The translations under genes and the position numbers were made by a program. DNA of 22,772 nucleotides from Bacteroidota bacterium. Lineage in GTDB: Bacteria > Bacteroidota > Bacteroidia > Sphingobacteriales > Sphingobacteriaceae. Position 1 is the first letter of the stretch, and every line of letters starts with the position of its first letter. Below, one piece after another: positions 1 to 8,835 of this stretch. The stretch is taken from positions 1-22,772 of the forward strand of contig JABDEQ010000043.1 of the NCBI GenBank assembly GCA_013286985.1. Reading direction: 5' to 3'. Below the pieces are notes generated by a model. That model worked only from the letters and a program-made list of their open reading frames with translations, had not been told where the DNA came from and did not search any database.

Positions 1-687
1 TATGCGCAATATTTGGGATATACCATTCAATCATGTCTGGACGTGGACTTTGATTTTGAACTTGTAATTCTTGATAATTGTTCCTCCGATGCTACACCTG
101 AACTTCGTTTAGGTTTTGAAAAGGATAAACGTGTAAAATGGTTTAGGAATGAGGAAGTATTACCGGTTCAACAAAATTGGAATAAGGCAGTAAGCCTTAC
201 ATCCGGTAAGTATGTAAAATTGCTTCAGGCAGATGATTATTTACTTCCTGGATTTTTTAAAATTTTCTCTGAAAGTATTGATATGCATAATGATTGCGCT
301 ATTTTTGGGCATCTTGCTATTATTATTGATGAGAATGGCAATGAAATCAGAAAACAGGCCAGATATGGAAAATCACATACCTATTTTACCTCTGGTGATC
401 AGGCCCTAAAACTTAAGTTGCGAAATATTGCCAGATTTAAAGAACCTTCATGTAACTTTTTTTTAAAAGATGCCTGGGCTGCAGTAGGTGGCTATAGAGA
501 AGACCTACGTTTTACATTTGATATTGCTTTTAATATAGACCTCGTTTACAAATTTGGAGGAGAACTAATAAATGAATATGGTGCTGCCGTTAGGAGACAT
601 GCTAAATCTGACGGAGCTCAATTGCCATCGTCAATGGCAGTTTCTGAATTGGAAAAATTAGTCATTGAGATTTGGAACATAATCTGA
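1..687 (+). CDS. Family 2 glycosyltransferase, 5'-truncated and frameshifted at its C-terminus
   Basis: The reading frame is open from base 1, so the true start lies left of the window and the TTG at 13 is only internal. Visible GT-A features are the strand-end motif VILDNCSSDAT (the nucleotide-binding DxS region of GT2 enzymes) and QADDYLLPGF, which carries the metal-binding DxD-type ADD. By family knowledge it transfers a sugar from a nucleotide donor onto a lipid-linked glycan at the inner membrane. The frame ends in WNII-stop at 685-687, but a coherent continuation runs in the +1 frame to 901 (see next entry). Taking out one A near 681-682 joins the two. It sits directly upstream of an acetyltransferase and more glycosyltransferases, so a role in exopolysaccharide assembly is inferred. 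The GT2 family is certain; the acceptor is unknown. Confidence 0.85.
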   Translation, partial: YAQYLGYTIQSCLDVDFDFELVILDNCSSDATPELRLGFEKDKRVKWFRNEEVLPVQQNWNKAVSLTSGKYVKLLQADDYLLPGFFKIFSESIDMHNDCAIFGHLAIIIDENGNEIRKQARYGKSHTYFTSGDQALKLKLRNIARFKEPSCNFFLKDAWAAVGGYREDLRFTFDIAFNIDLVYKFGGELINEYGAAVRRHAKSDGAQLPSSMAVSELEKLVIEIWNII

Positions 688-901
688 CAAAAGGGCTGGG
701 AATTCTCTTCTACAATATAGAACCCTGGAATTATTTCTGCAAAAAGTTAAACGTAGTCCTGCTGAAAGCACAAAATTTTTAATATCTAATTTGAAACTTT
801 TTAGAAACTTATCTGCAATTCCATTTTCTTTGGAAACACTGTTTAGAAAATTAATTTACGGAGACGTTCAGAATTCATTTGAAAATTATGACAAAAATTA
901 A
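683..901 (+). pseudogene. Out-of-frame C-terminal segment of the first glycosyltransferase
   Basis: From 683 to the TAA at 899-901 there is an uninterrupted 72-codon frame with no start codon near its beginning, in the +1 frame relative to the upstream gene. It reads naturally on from EIWNI as SDKRAGNSLLQYRTLELFLQ and ends ...FENYDKN. Charged, leucine-rich sequence of this sort is typical of the helical tail of GT2 enzymes. Its stop overlaps the ATG of the next gene (888) by 14 bases, the usual arrangement inside an operon, which argues that this was the original end of the glycosyltransferase. Either the gene is inactivated by a one-base insertion or the sequence has an error. No classical slippery heptamer is seen at the junction. 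Confidence 0.65.
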
Positions 902-1442
902 TTTATTAAAGAGTTCAAGCGTTTTTTCCAGAAAGGAAAAGTCAATAAGAATTATTTGGAATATCAGTTGGTATTTGGTCTCAGTTTTGCCAAGACAAGC
1001 TAGTGGTTTAAGAATAATTTTATTAAGATTATTTGGTGCAAAAATTGGTAAAAAATGTTTAATTGAAAAAGGGGTTAGAGTTTGGATTCCCTGGAACCTG
1101 AATTTGTCAGACTATGTTGCAATTGGTCGGAACGTTGAAATATATAATTATGATTTGGTAACCATTAATTCTATGACCGTTGTTTCACAATATTGTTATT
1201 TGTGCACAGGTACTCATGATTATTCACATCCCTATATGCCACTTATTTGGGACTCAATAACCATAGGGAGTGAATGCTGGATTGCAGCGGGCACCTGGAT
1301 ATTACCAGGTGTTTCTATAGGCAATGGTTCAGTAATTGCCGCAAGATCGTTAGTCACTAAAGATATGCCGGATTGGACAGTTTGTGCGGGACACCCCTGC
1401 AAACCTGTAAAAGAAAGAAAAATTGCCAATTTTACAAATTGA
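888..1442 (+). CDS. wcaF: WcaF-like exopolysaccharide O-acetyltransferase (left-handed beta-helix)
   Basis: This 184-residue protein has the hexapeptide-repeat architecture of the WcaF/WbbJ/LacA acyltransferases. Recognisable elements are RLFGAKIGKKCLIE at about residue 48, which opens the beta-helix, then CYLCTGTHDYSHP with the probable catalytic His110, and SECWIAAGTWILPGVSIGNGSVIAARS at 128-153. Length and motif order match E. coli WcaF, which acetylates a colanic acid sugar using acetyl-CoA in the cytoplasm. I chose the ATG at 888 over an upstream TTG at 879 because ATG is far commoner. It overlaps the restored end of the preceding glycosyltransferase, suggesting translational coupling. 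The sugar acetylated here is not known, so the symbol marks family membership rather than proven identity of the polymer. Confidence 0.8.
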   Translation: MTKINLLKSSSVFSRKEKSIRIIWNISWYLVSVLPRQASGLRIILLRLFGAKIGKKCLIEKGVRVWIPWNLNLSDYVAIGRNVEIYNYDLVTINSMTVVSQYCYLCTGTHDYSHPYMPLIWDSITIGSECWIAAGTWILPGVSIGNGSVIAARSLVTKDMPDWTVCAGHPCKPVKERKIANFTN

Positions 1443-1475
1443 TTAATTTGTAAATCCCACCAATAAATAAATCTA

Positions 1476-2309
1476 ATGCTCTCAGTACTGATCTTAACAA
1501 AAAATGAACAACAGGATTTGCCAGGTTGCCTTCAATCGGTGTCCTGGTGCAATGATATCCACGTGTTTGACTCATACAGCGATGATGATACTATTAAAAT
1601 TGCAAAAGCAGCAGGAGCTATAATAGATCAAAGGCAATTTGACAACTGGTCTGCGCACCAAAACTGGGGTTTAGCGAATATATCATTTAAATATCCATGG
1701 GTCTTATATATAGATTCAGACGAACGGGTCTCTGAAGGGTTATATGATACGCTAAAAAAAATAGATTTTAATAATACTGAGGCTGTTGCTTATGAAATAA
1801 AGCGCCGCGACTTTGCCTGGGATGGCACTTGGTTAAAGCATGCACAGATGTCACCTTATTATATAAGATTATTCAGGCCTGAAAAAATGCATTATGAACG
1901 ATTGGTGAATCCAATCTCTGTACCTAATGGCCCTGTGGAAAGAGTAAATGGCTACATTGATCATTATCCTTTTAGTAAGGGTTTGAAATTTTGGATAGCG
2001 CGCCATTTAAACTATGCAGAAATGGAGGCAGCTATGAGATTGGAAGATATGAATAGTGGAACTCAATTTTCACTTTTAAAAGCACTAATTGGTAAGAGTT
2101 TCAGTGAACGCAGATATCATCAAAAGGGGATATTTTATAAAATTCCCGGCAGGCCTTTAATTAAATGGTTATATATGGTTATATGGCGCCGGGCCTTTCT
2201 TGATGGTAGCGCAGGCTTAACTTACGCAACTCTCCAGTCTATTTATGAATATTTTATTGTGATTAATACAAGGGAGCTTTTTTCCAAACAATCAAAACTG
2301 AATAAATAA
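1476..2309 (+). CDS. Family 2 glycosyltransferase, WaaE/KdtX-like
   Basis: The protein has 277 residues. The N-terminus LSVLILTKNEQQDL followed by DSYSDDDT and YIDSDERVS is the signature of the WaaE/KdtX branch of GT2. LTKNE opens the Rossmann-like fold and DSD is the metal-binding DxD. The middle block, with RRDFAWDGTWLKHA and YYIRLFRPEKMHYE, is also typical of this branch, whose members add a sugar to lipopolysaccharide core or to polysaccharide repeat units at the cytoplasmic face of the inner membrane. There is no signal peptide or transmembrane segment. It begins 33 bases after the acetyltransferase, with an AT-rich leader and no Shine-Dalgarno sequence, and is probably cotranscribed with it. 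Donor and acceptor sugars cannot be read from the sequence. Confidence 0.88.
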   Translation: MLSVLILTKNEQQDLPGCLQSVSWCNDIHVFDSYSDDDTIKIAKAAGAIIDQRQFDNWSAHQNWGLANISFKYPWVLYIDSDERVSEGLYDTLKKIDFNNTEAVAYEIKRRDFAWDGTWLKHAQMSPYYIRLFRPEKMHYERLVNPISVPNGPVERVNGYIDHYPFSKGLKFWIARHLNYAEMEAAMRLEDMNSGTQFSLLKALIGKSFSERRYHQKGIFYKIPGRPLIKWLYMVIWRRAFLDGSAGLTYATLQSIYEYFIVINTRELFSKQSKLNK

Positions 2310-2501
2310 CGCCCGATTTTGCGTACTGTTTTATAATATAAATAACTACGTAATATTTCCGCTACTAGCGAACTCTAATTCCAAACTCCCGTATAACATC
2401 AACTAAGATTTTAAACATTAAAAATGTTGGACAACGAGTTTGCGCATTATTAATATCAGCCTCAAAACCTGTTTCATATTTAACGCGCCTAAAAATATAA
2501 T

Positions 2502-3176
2502 ATGAATAAATTATTCCTGGTAATAGCTCTTTTATTTATTTCTATAAGTTTAAAAGCACAAAACGATGCCCAATCTCTTAACATGGGATTTGCAGTCGGT
2601 GGAGCAAATGCTATTATGGCAAATGCTAAAGCATCCTTTGCATATAGCGGCAGCATTAACTACTACCCTTCTCCATATTTCGATGGAGTTCTCGAGGCTC
2701 AGTTCGGCACAATTGCCGTAGGTAAACCAAGTGGAATGCCGTATAGTCCGTCTAATAATAATTTCATCAATCCGTATCAGGCTATTTTTTTGGAGGCCCA
2801 ATTGCATTTTGGCCTCCTTATAGATGAGGATTCATTTTTGGACCCGATGAGGAACTTTTACGCTATATCGGGTATAGGATATTTGCATAGCAAACCAACA
2901 TCAATATTTTCAAACACCATTGACTATATACATTATAAAGCACCGGTAATCCCTCTTAAATTGGGATATCTTCTTAATATAAAAACAAATTATAACGACC
3001 CGTTGCTAAAAATCGATTTATCATATAGCTTTAATTACGTAGCAGGACGAGGCCTCGAAAGCTATAACAACCTTCCGGTTCCGCCATCCGTAAAATTATA
3101 TTCTTATTATTCAATTGGCCTTCAATATACGATCACTGTATTTGGACGTCATGATGTTGGCTTATTAAGATTTTAA
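2502..3176 (+). CDS. Secreted protein of unknown function, probable outer-membrane beta-barrel
   Basis: This 224-residue protein starts with a clear Sec signal peptide: MNKLFLVIALLFISISLKAQ, probably cut after KAQ at about residue 20. The mature part alternates polar and aromatic residues in short strands (FAYSGSINYYPSPY, YSFNYVAGRG, YSYYSIGLQYTITVFGR), and the last strands would end a barrel near the C-terminus. This resembles the small outer-membrane barrels common in Bacteroidota, but I do not recognise a named family. It lies between two glycosyltransferase genes, separated by 192 bases upstream and 254 bases downstream, so it may have its own promoter. A part in export or surface anchoring of the polysaccharide is possible but rests on position alone. 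Confidence 0.7.
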   Translation: MNKLFLVIALLFISISLKAQNDAQSLNMGFAVGGANAIMANAKASFAYSGSINYYPSPYFDGVLEAQFGTIAVGKPSGMPYSPSNNNFINPYQAIFLEAQLHFGLLIDEDSFLDPMRNFYAISGIGYLHSKPTSIFSNTIDYIHYKAPVIPLKLGYLLNIKTNYNDPLLKIDLSYSFNYVAGRGLESYNNLPVPPSVKLYSYYSIGLQYTITVFGRHDVGLLRF

Positions 3177-3430
3177 TCAGTTTCCGTGTCGGGGTAATCT
3201 TATTGAAAAATATAATTCAGGCTGGCACCGGCTATTCTTTGCTCCAATTTTGGCTTTGATTTACAGCTGTTAAAAAACTTTTTGCATCGCTCTCTGCAAA
3301 TCTGCTTTCTTGCCTAAAAGGCAACACTAAGCCCCGATAATTCGTTTAACCATCCTTGTTAAATTTCAAATTACAGAGAACTAATATCTATTACAAAAAC
3401 ACTATTTAAAATATCTTAAAATATCATTCA

Positions 3431-4711
3431 ATGAGTTCGAGTGAAAATAATTTGACGTCAAATAAAAAGGTGTTGCTTATTAGTCAAAATTTTACGCCAG
3501 AGCCAACCGGTATAGGAAAATATAATGGTGAAATGATGAACTGGCTGGCATCTAACGGACACGATTGTACAGTGGTAACTACTTATCCATATTATCCGCA
3601 ATGGGAGGTTCAGGAACCGTATAAAAAGAAATCATTCTGGTTCAAAAAAGAGGTTATAGAACACGTTGAATCTAACACCCGTACTACTATTCACAGGTGC
3701 CCTTTATACGTACCTTCAAATCCATCAGGCAAAAAAAGAATTATCCAGGATTTTTCGTTCTGGACATCGATGATCTGGAAAATACTTGGATTTATTATTA
3801 CCAGGCAAAGATTCGACCTGATCATTACCATTGCCCCACCATTTCACCTGGGTTACCTTGGTTTAATGCTAAAAAAACGGAATGGCGGCAAAGTATTGTA
3901 CCATATTCAGGATTTGCAGATAGATGCCGCTCAGGAATTAAATATGCTATCGAGTAAAAAACTGTTTGACATTGTTTACAAAAGCGAAAGAAATATGCTG
4001 GCAAAAGCCAATTATGTAAGCAGCATTTCGACCGGGATGGTTAACAAAATAAAGGAAAAGCTTGACAGGGAAGTATTTCTGTTTCCCAACTGGATAGATA
4101 CCAGTTATATTTTCCCGATTGAATCAAGAAATGAGCTTAAAACTAACTGGGGCTATAAGTTGGATGATATTTTATTTTTGTATTCGGGCGCCATTGGTGA
4201 AAAACAGGCACTTGACCACGTGCTTTTAGCGGCCGAAAATCATATAGAAAACAAGAGTATTCAATTTATCATCTGCGGATCGGGACCATACAAAGAGCGG
4301 TTAATGGAGATGACGGAAGAGAAAAAGCTAACCAATGTAAAGTTTTTGCCGGTACAAGACAAAGCATTATTTAATGAGTTTTTGAACATGGCCGATTATC
4401 ACCTGGTGCTACAGAAATCAAAAGCCAGCGACCTGATGATGCCCTCAAAACTGACCACCATTTTAGGGATGGGCGGCGTTTGCATAGCAACGGCTTTACC
4501 TGGAACATCAATGTATAACCTTATTACGCAATATGACCTGGGGTATATCACCGAGCCGGATAATCCGCAGGTATTATCGAAATTGATTGGATTACTAAAA
4601 CCCAACGAGAGCTTTTTAGAGAAGAGGAACAATGCGCTCAATTTTGCGGCTCAACATCTTGACATTAATCACGTAATGCGGGCATTTTTGACAAATGTGG
4701 AACTATCATGA
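3431..4711 (+). CDS. wcaI: WcaI-like family 4 glycosyltransferase
   Basis: The 426-residue protein is a GT-B fold glycosyltransferase close in motif layout to colanic acid WcaI. It shows QNFTPEPTGIGKYNGEMMNW near residue 20, YPYYPQWEV near 57, HRCPLYVP near 92, HIQDLQIDA near 159, FPNWIDTS near 219, the C-terminal domain opening LFLYSGAIGEKQAL, and PSKLTTILGMGGV near 337. WcaI transfers a sugar (fucose in the E. coli system) to the undecaprenyl-linked repeat unit on the cytoplasmic face of the membrane. An N-terminal extension of about ten residues precedes the usual start. A strong terminator follows 38 bases after the stop, so this is the last gene of the polysaccharide block. The donor specificity in this organism is an inference from the family. 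Confidence 0.85.
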   Translation: MSSSENNLTSNKKVLLISQNFTPEPTGIGKYNGEMMNWLASNGHDCTVVTTYPYYPQWEVQEPYKKKSFWFKKEVIEHVESNTRTTIHRCPLYVPSNPSGKKRIIQDFSFWTSMIWKILGFIITRQRFDLIITIAPPFHLGYLGLMLKKRNGGKVLYHIQDLQIDAAQELNMLSSKKLFDIVYKSERNMLAKANYVSSISTGMVNKIKEKLDREVFLFPNWIDTSYIFPIESRNELKTNWGYKLDDILFLYSGAIGEKQALDHVLLAAENHIENKSIQFIICGSGPYKERLMEMTEEKKLTNVKFLPVQDKALFNEFLNMADYHLVLQKSKASDLMMPSKLTTILGMGGVCIATALPGTSMYNLITQYDLGYITEPDNPQVLSKLIGLLKPNESFLEKRNNALNFAAQHLDINHVMRAFLTNVELS

Positions 4712-4749
4712 TCTGAAAAAATATTAAAAAGTTATACCCTGCTCTACGG

Positions 4750-4780
4750 AAAAGCCTGATATCTTCATATCAGGCTTTTT
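4750..4780 (+). terminator. Intrinsic terminator after wcaI
   Basis: A perfect 13-bp stem (4750-4762 with 4767-4779, arm AAAAGCCTGATAT) closes a CTTC tetraloop and runs into five Ts. It lies 38 bases past the wcaI stop and marks the end of the polysaccharide block. The same arm sequence occurs in the hairpin at 8836-8873. Confidence 0.9.
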
Positions 4781-4979
4781 GTGTTTTAAAGCACGGGCAA
4801 TTGCTGGTATTTGAATTTATAACACTATTAAATAATCATGTTTAATATGCTCCGCACAAATTGACAATCCGCAGGTTATATGGCCTTGTAAACCAACTCG
4901 GTCTTGTTTTTTAATAATAACTAATATTTTATACTCCGGGAAAATTGTAACTTACAGTCAAGTTTTTAGCCCTGAGTAA

Positions 4980-6842
4980 ATGAATTTACCAAACCCAATT
5001 CGCTATCTTATACTATTCGTATTATTTTGCCTTTGCTATTGCCCGGCACAAGGCCAAACTGCATTGATACAACAGGAACAACACAAACTTTCGTCCATTA
5101 AAGACAGCAGCAGCCTGGTCAACAGCCTTAACCGGATTGGGATGCTCTACTACCTCAAAAACCCCGACAGTTGTTTTTATTACGGCATGAAAGCTAAAAC
5201 AATGGCAGTAAGGCTGCATTACCTCAAAGGGGAAACAAATGCCGACAATGTTATTGCTTCGGCACTTTTTTTAAAAGGACTTTTCAGGGAATCATTGCAA
5301 TTGTTTAGCAAGGTTTTATCAGCTTCCAAACTACAATCTGATACAGCAAGCACAACCCAGGTGTTGATGAATATGGCGAGTGTGTATCTGGGTATGCAAG
5401 ACACCGTACGTGCTAAATCTCTGTCGCGCCTGGCTATTAAAACAGGCGAAAAGTTAAAGAAGGATAGCATGATGAGCATGGTATATGCCAATTATTGTAT
5501 CGTCAATGCCGCCCTTACGCAAGATAGTATCCGGTATTTTCTTAATAAGTCGCAGAAAATTGCCAATCGTTATAAGGATCAGCAAATGCTGATTGTGCTT
5601 CTGCAACTGCAAGCCGGTGAGTTGTTTGATGAAGGACGTAAGAAAGAAGCCTTAACCATGATGAACCGGGCCTTATCCGAATCGCACGATGCAGGGATGG
5701 AATATTTTGAAATTAATTCACTTGGCCAATTCGCCGCTTATTATCAAGACAAGCCAGACAGCGTGCTGAAATATTACAACCGTGCTTATCAGCTTATTGA
5801 GACAAAGGGGTATGTTTATTTAAAGGTAAAGGTATTAAAGGTGATTTTAGCCTATACCGAAATGAGTGGCAATAAGGATAAAATCATTACCGTTCACCAC
5901 TCATTGGAAGCAACATTAACAGCAGAGAATGACCAATTAAAAAAGTTTATTGGTGATTATATAAAGTATAATGCGATACAGGATAATAATACCCTGCTTG
6001 AAATCAAAAACAAAAGTAATAAAACAAAAATATGGGTGCTGGTATTCATTTGTACGGTAAGCATCTTGCTTATCCTGGTCATTTACCGCATGTATCAAAT
6101 ATCCAGCCGTTTAAATAAAAAGAGCCGCGAACAGAACAATGAGATGAAAAAAACACTGGGCGACTTAGAGCAGAGCCAGGCAGATAATACCCGGATGATG
6201 AAGATTGCGGCCCATGACCTCCGCAACCCGATTGGTGGGATTACTTCAGTAGCCGCTTTGATGCTGGAGGACCCGGGCCGTTCGGAAGATGACCGGATGA
6301 TGCTGGAACTTATCAAAACTACCGGACAAAACTCACTGGAACTGGTTAGCGATCTTTTGCAGGTGCACACCCACCTGGAGGACATGAAAAAAGAGCCGAT
6401 AGATCTGTATCAGATGCTATATTACTGTGTTGACCTGATGCGTTTCAAGGCCGAAGCAAAGATGCAGCAAATCACTTTACAGGCTGCACCTGTTATACTT
6501 TCTGTTAACCGGGAAAAAATTTGGCGGGTGGTAAGTAACCTGATCGCCAATGCCATCAAATTCAGCCCCAGCGGAGCAAATATATTAGTGCAAATGACAG
6601 AAAACGCCAACCATGTAATTATCGAAGTAGAGGATCATGGTATTGGAATCCCGTTAGAAATGAAAGATAAGATATTTGATATGTTTACCGAGGCCAAAAG
6701 ACAGGGAACAGCCGGCGAACAACCTTTCGGCCTGGGACTTGCCATTTCCAAACAAATTGTAGAAGCGCATGGCGGCAGTATCTGGTTTAATAGCCATACA
6801 GGCAACGGCACTACTTTTTATGTGCAGCTGCCGGTTGGGTAA
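4980..6842 (+). CDS. TPR-containing membrane sensor histidine kinase
   Basis: The 620-residue protein has a signal peptide (residues 1-25, ending CPAQGQ), then a periplasmic helical region of about 310 residues. Spacing of Tyr, Leu and Ala there (for example LNRIGMLYYLKNPDSCFYYG and VLMNMASVYLGMQDTVRAKS) fits degenerate tetratricopeptide repeats. A single membrane helix lies at about 351-372 and is followed by a coiled coil. The kinase core has the H-box AAHDLRNPIGG with phospho-acceptor His412, N-box NLIANAIKFSP, G1 box EDHGIGIP, F-box IFDMFTEAKR and G2 box GLGLAISKQI. It should autophosphorylate on ATP and pass the phosphate to a response regulator. None is adjacent, so it is an orphan kinase. 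It stands alone between the wcaI terminator and a convergent gene. The signal sensed is unknown. Confidence 0.92.
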   Translation: MNLPNPIRYLILFVLFCLCYCPAQGQTALIQQEQHKLSSIKDSSSLVNSLNRIGMLYYLKNPDSCFYYGMKAKTMAVRLHYLKGETNADNVIASALFLKGLFRESLQLFSKVLSASKLQSDTASTTQVLMNMASVYLGMQDTVRAKSLSRLAIKTGEKLKKDSMMSMVYANYCIVNAALTQDSIRYFLNKSQKIANRYKDQQMLIVLLQLQAGELFDEGRKKEALTMMNRALSESHDAGMEYFEINSLGQFAAYYQDKPDSVLKYYNRAYQLIETKGYVYLKVKVLKVILAYTEMSGNKDKIITVHHSLEATLTAENDQLKKFIGDYIKYNAIQDNNTLLEIKNKSNKTKIWVLVFICTVSILLILVIYRMYQISSRLNKKSREQNNEMKKTLGDLEQSQADNTRMMKIAAHDLRNPIGGITSVAALMLEDPGRSEDDRMMLELIKTTGQNSLELVSDLLQVHTHLEDMKKEPIDLYQMLYYCVDLMRFKAEAKMQQITLQAAPVILSVNREKIWRVVSNLIANAIKFSPSGANILVQMTENANHVIIEVEDHGIGIPLEMKDKIFDMFTEAKRQGTAGEQPFGLGLAISKQIVEAHGGSIWFNSHTGNGTTFYVQLPVG

Positions 6843-6871
6843 ACATGGTCACCAACTTGGCGACGGGAAGC

Positions 6872-7543
6872 TTATCCAATCGCTTTTACATTAACATCAA
6901 TATGTTTTTTTCTGTTGGGAACTGCTATCATAAAGCAGATTGCGGCTAATGTGCCTAAAATAGATGGGATAAACTGGCTATAAGGTTGATATTGCGGAAA
7001 AACTGTTCCCGAAAAAGCAGATAATAAACCAGTGAAAGCACTCACCATTTTTAAAATATGTTCATATAGCCATAGGTTACCATATGTTTTGGTTGGTATA
7101 AAGTATCGGCCCAAATCATAAACAATCATCAAAAGTAAATAACCTACCGTACTGTAAATAATTACGGGTGACCATATCATCCCGATAGATTTAAAATAAT
7201 AGAGGAAGTATAATACTGATACCAGGGATAAAAGGCATATAAATATATCAGTAAACCTGGGGACATTTGACTTTGCTTTTATAGCCCGGTATCCTGAAAA
7301 TGCCTGGTAACCACTCAATACGGTTATAACGAGCAAAAAAGTATTTCGTCCGAATACAAACACTCCGATTAATCCGGTTATAATAACAATAGTCATCAGG
7401 ATCAGGAATAACCGACCGGTTAACCTGTGCAGTTTCTTGCCCTTTTTTACAATAAGGGCCATTAAACCTACAATTAACGCTGACGAACCTGCGATGATGT
7501 GTACCGCGATATTAATTTTGTGAATAACTGAAAGACTTTCCAT
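6872..7543 (-). CDS. DUF2306-like multi-pass membrane protein
   Basis: The 223-residue hydrophobic protein has about six or seven membrane helices. The N-terminal pattern is a helix with a conserved His (NIAVHIIAGSSALIVGLMAL), a positively charged loop KKGKKLHRLTGR, and another helix. This is characteristic of DUF2306-type membrane proteins, whose biochemical role is unknown; the conserved histidines have suggested cofactor binding to some, but that is not shown here. I start at the ATG at 7543, behind the AT-rich leader usual here, rather than at a TTG 42 bases upstream. It lies 74 bases after the AraC-type regulator gene on the same strand and may be cotranscribed with it or be its target. 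Its 3' end is 29 bases from the convergent kinase. Confidence 0.65.
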   Translation of the reverse strand: MESLSVIHKINIAVHIIAGSSALIVGLMALIVKKGKKLHRLTGRLFLILMTIVIITGLIGVFVFGRNTFLLVITVLSGYQAFSGYRAIKAKSNVPRFTDIFICLLSLVSVLYFLYYFKSIGMIWSPVIIYSTVGYLLLMIVYDLGRYFIPTKTYGNLWLYEHILKMVSAFTGLLSAFSGTVFPQYQPYSQFIPSILGTLAAICFMIAVPNRKKHIDVNVKAIG

Positions 7544-7617
7544 TGTTGATTTTTTTAACAAAAGAAAGTTTAAAACAGACGGCAATCGTCCGGAAAGGTA
7601 GGGAAAGACCTATAAAT

Positions 7618-8766
7618 TCAGGAATTAACCGCCTTTCGGCATTGTAACGGCGTTTGGCCGGTAGTTTCCTTAAAAATTTTATTGAAAGAAGACTTTGAAC
7701 GAAAGCCTGAATCGTAAGCAATTCCCAATATCGAATAAGCGGCCAATGCAGGGTCTTTAAATTTATCTTTCACGGCCGCTACCCGGTAACCGTTTATGAA
7801 ATTAAAAAAATTGGATCTCCCCTTTTGATTTATAACTTGTGAAAGCTGGTTTGAGGTAATCCCCAATTCGCCTGCAAGCATGGCCAGGCTTAGGTCCTCT
7901 TTCAAAAAAGGTTTCTCCTTATCCATATGCAGTTTTAACCGGGCAAAAATTTGATCTGCCTTTTCATCGTCCAGCCCCGAATTTTTATAGTTTATTACTA
8001 TGGCGTCTTCCTCATTAATATCTTCCTGAAGGGACATATTATCGATAAATACTGCATCCTGATGCAAACCGCAGAACCCAATAAAAAAAACATAAATGGT
8101 GAGGATGGCCCCAACAACTGCAAAAAGATCGGGGTAACGTACAAGCCCGTAACTAACGCCATATTTAATAAATAGAAATAACCCTATAAAAAGAATAAGC
8201 AGCGAAATAACCATCCATTTTAGCCAGTTCAGGTTTATTTTTTCGGTATAGGAATAATTATCCGGTAATCTTTTTTGATGCCTTAAAAGCAGGAGAAAGC
8301 TTAGAACAGTATAGTAGCCTGGGATAAGTGCCAATAATGCGGTTAAGAAATAAGTAACCCACGGATTTAATGCGCTGCTAAAATGTGGTAAGCCATCTTT
8401 CAAAAACAGATAACTATGGTTTGTATAATGAAGAAAAAAGGCAATGCCATTGAAAATTAAGAATGGCATTAAATGGGCCCAGATATTTCTCCATTTGAAA
8501 CTGTACCCTGATGAGAGCGAACGAATGTAAAAATAAAACACCGGAGCACTAATTATAGGCAGTGAGAAACCTATCAATTGTAAATAGACCGGAAAGATAG
8601 GGCTGACAGATAAGTTATCGTAATAAAACCCTAATTGCAATGAAATGATACCCATCCATAGCATTAATATACTATCACTATTCGAACTTTTCGGCTTATT
8701 CTTCAACAGGAGGATGAAAAATAAGCCATTAATGGCACCGGTTAATATTATGGATCTAAGCAGCAT
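7618..8766 (-). CDS. Membrane-anchored AraC-family transcriptional regulator
   Basis: The 382-residue protein has two parts. Residues 1 to about 230 contain seven hydrophobic segments, among them IILTGAINGLFFILLL, FSLPIISAPVFYFYI, YFLTALLALIPGYYTVL and WLKWMVISLLILFIGLFLFI. Residues of about 280-382 form an AraC/XylS DNA-binding domain with two helix-turn-helix units: LSLAMLAGELGITSNQLSQV and the second unit ending SILGIAYDSGFRSKSSFNKI, followed by FKETTGQTPLQCRK. This 7-TM-AraC layout is common in Bacteroidota and should let a membrane signal act directly on DNA. The gene sits just upstream of the DUF2306-like gene in the same direction, which makes that gene a candidate target. The ligand is unknown. 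A strong hairpin lies 70 bases upstream of the start. Confidence 0.9.
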   Translation of the reverse strand: MLLRSIILTGAINGLFFILLLKNKPKSSNSDSILMLWMGIISLQLGFYYDNLSVSPIFPVYLQLIGFSLPIISAPVFYFYIRSLSSGYSFKWRNIWAHLMPFLIFNGIAFFLHYTNHSYLFLKDGLPHFSSALNPWVTYFLTALLALIPGYYTVLSFLLLLRHQKRLPDNYSYTEKINLNWLKWMVISLLILFIGLFLFIKYGVSYGLVRYPDLFAVVGAILTIYVFFIGFCGLHQDAVFIDNMSLQEDINEEDAIVINYKNSGLDDEKADQIFARLKLHMDKEKPFLKEDLSLAMLAGELGITSNQLSQVINQKGRSNFFNFINGYRVAAVKDKFKDPALAAYSILGIAYDSGFRSKSSFNKIFKETTGQTPLQCRKAVNS

Positions 8767-8835
8767 TTACTTCAAAAATCCAAAATAGCCAAAATAGCTT
8801 GCAATTAGTGCCGTATTTATAAAATGGATATAAAA

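Noticed and set aside
676..690. Programmed ribosomal frameshift in the first glycosyltransferase
   Set aside because: There is no slippery heptamer, no downstream stem of note and no Shine-Dalgarno spur; the UGA-C context alone is too weak, so mutation or sequence error is preferred.
6095..6385. A 96-residue - strand frame inside the TPR histidine kinase
   Set aside because: It mirrors the kinase core on the opposite strand and is a codon-bias shadow.
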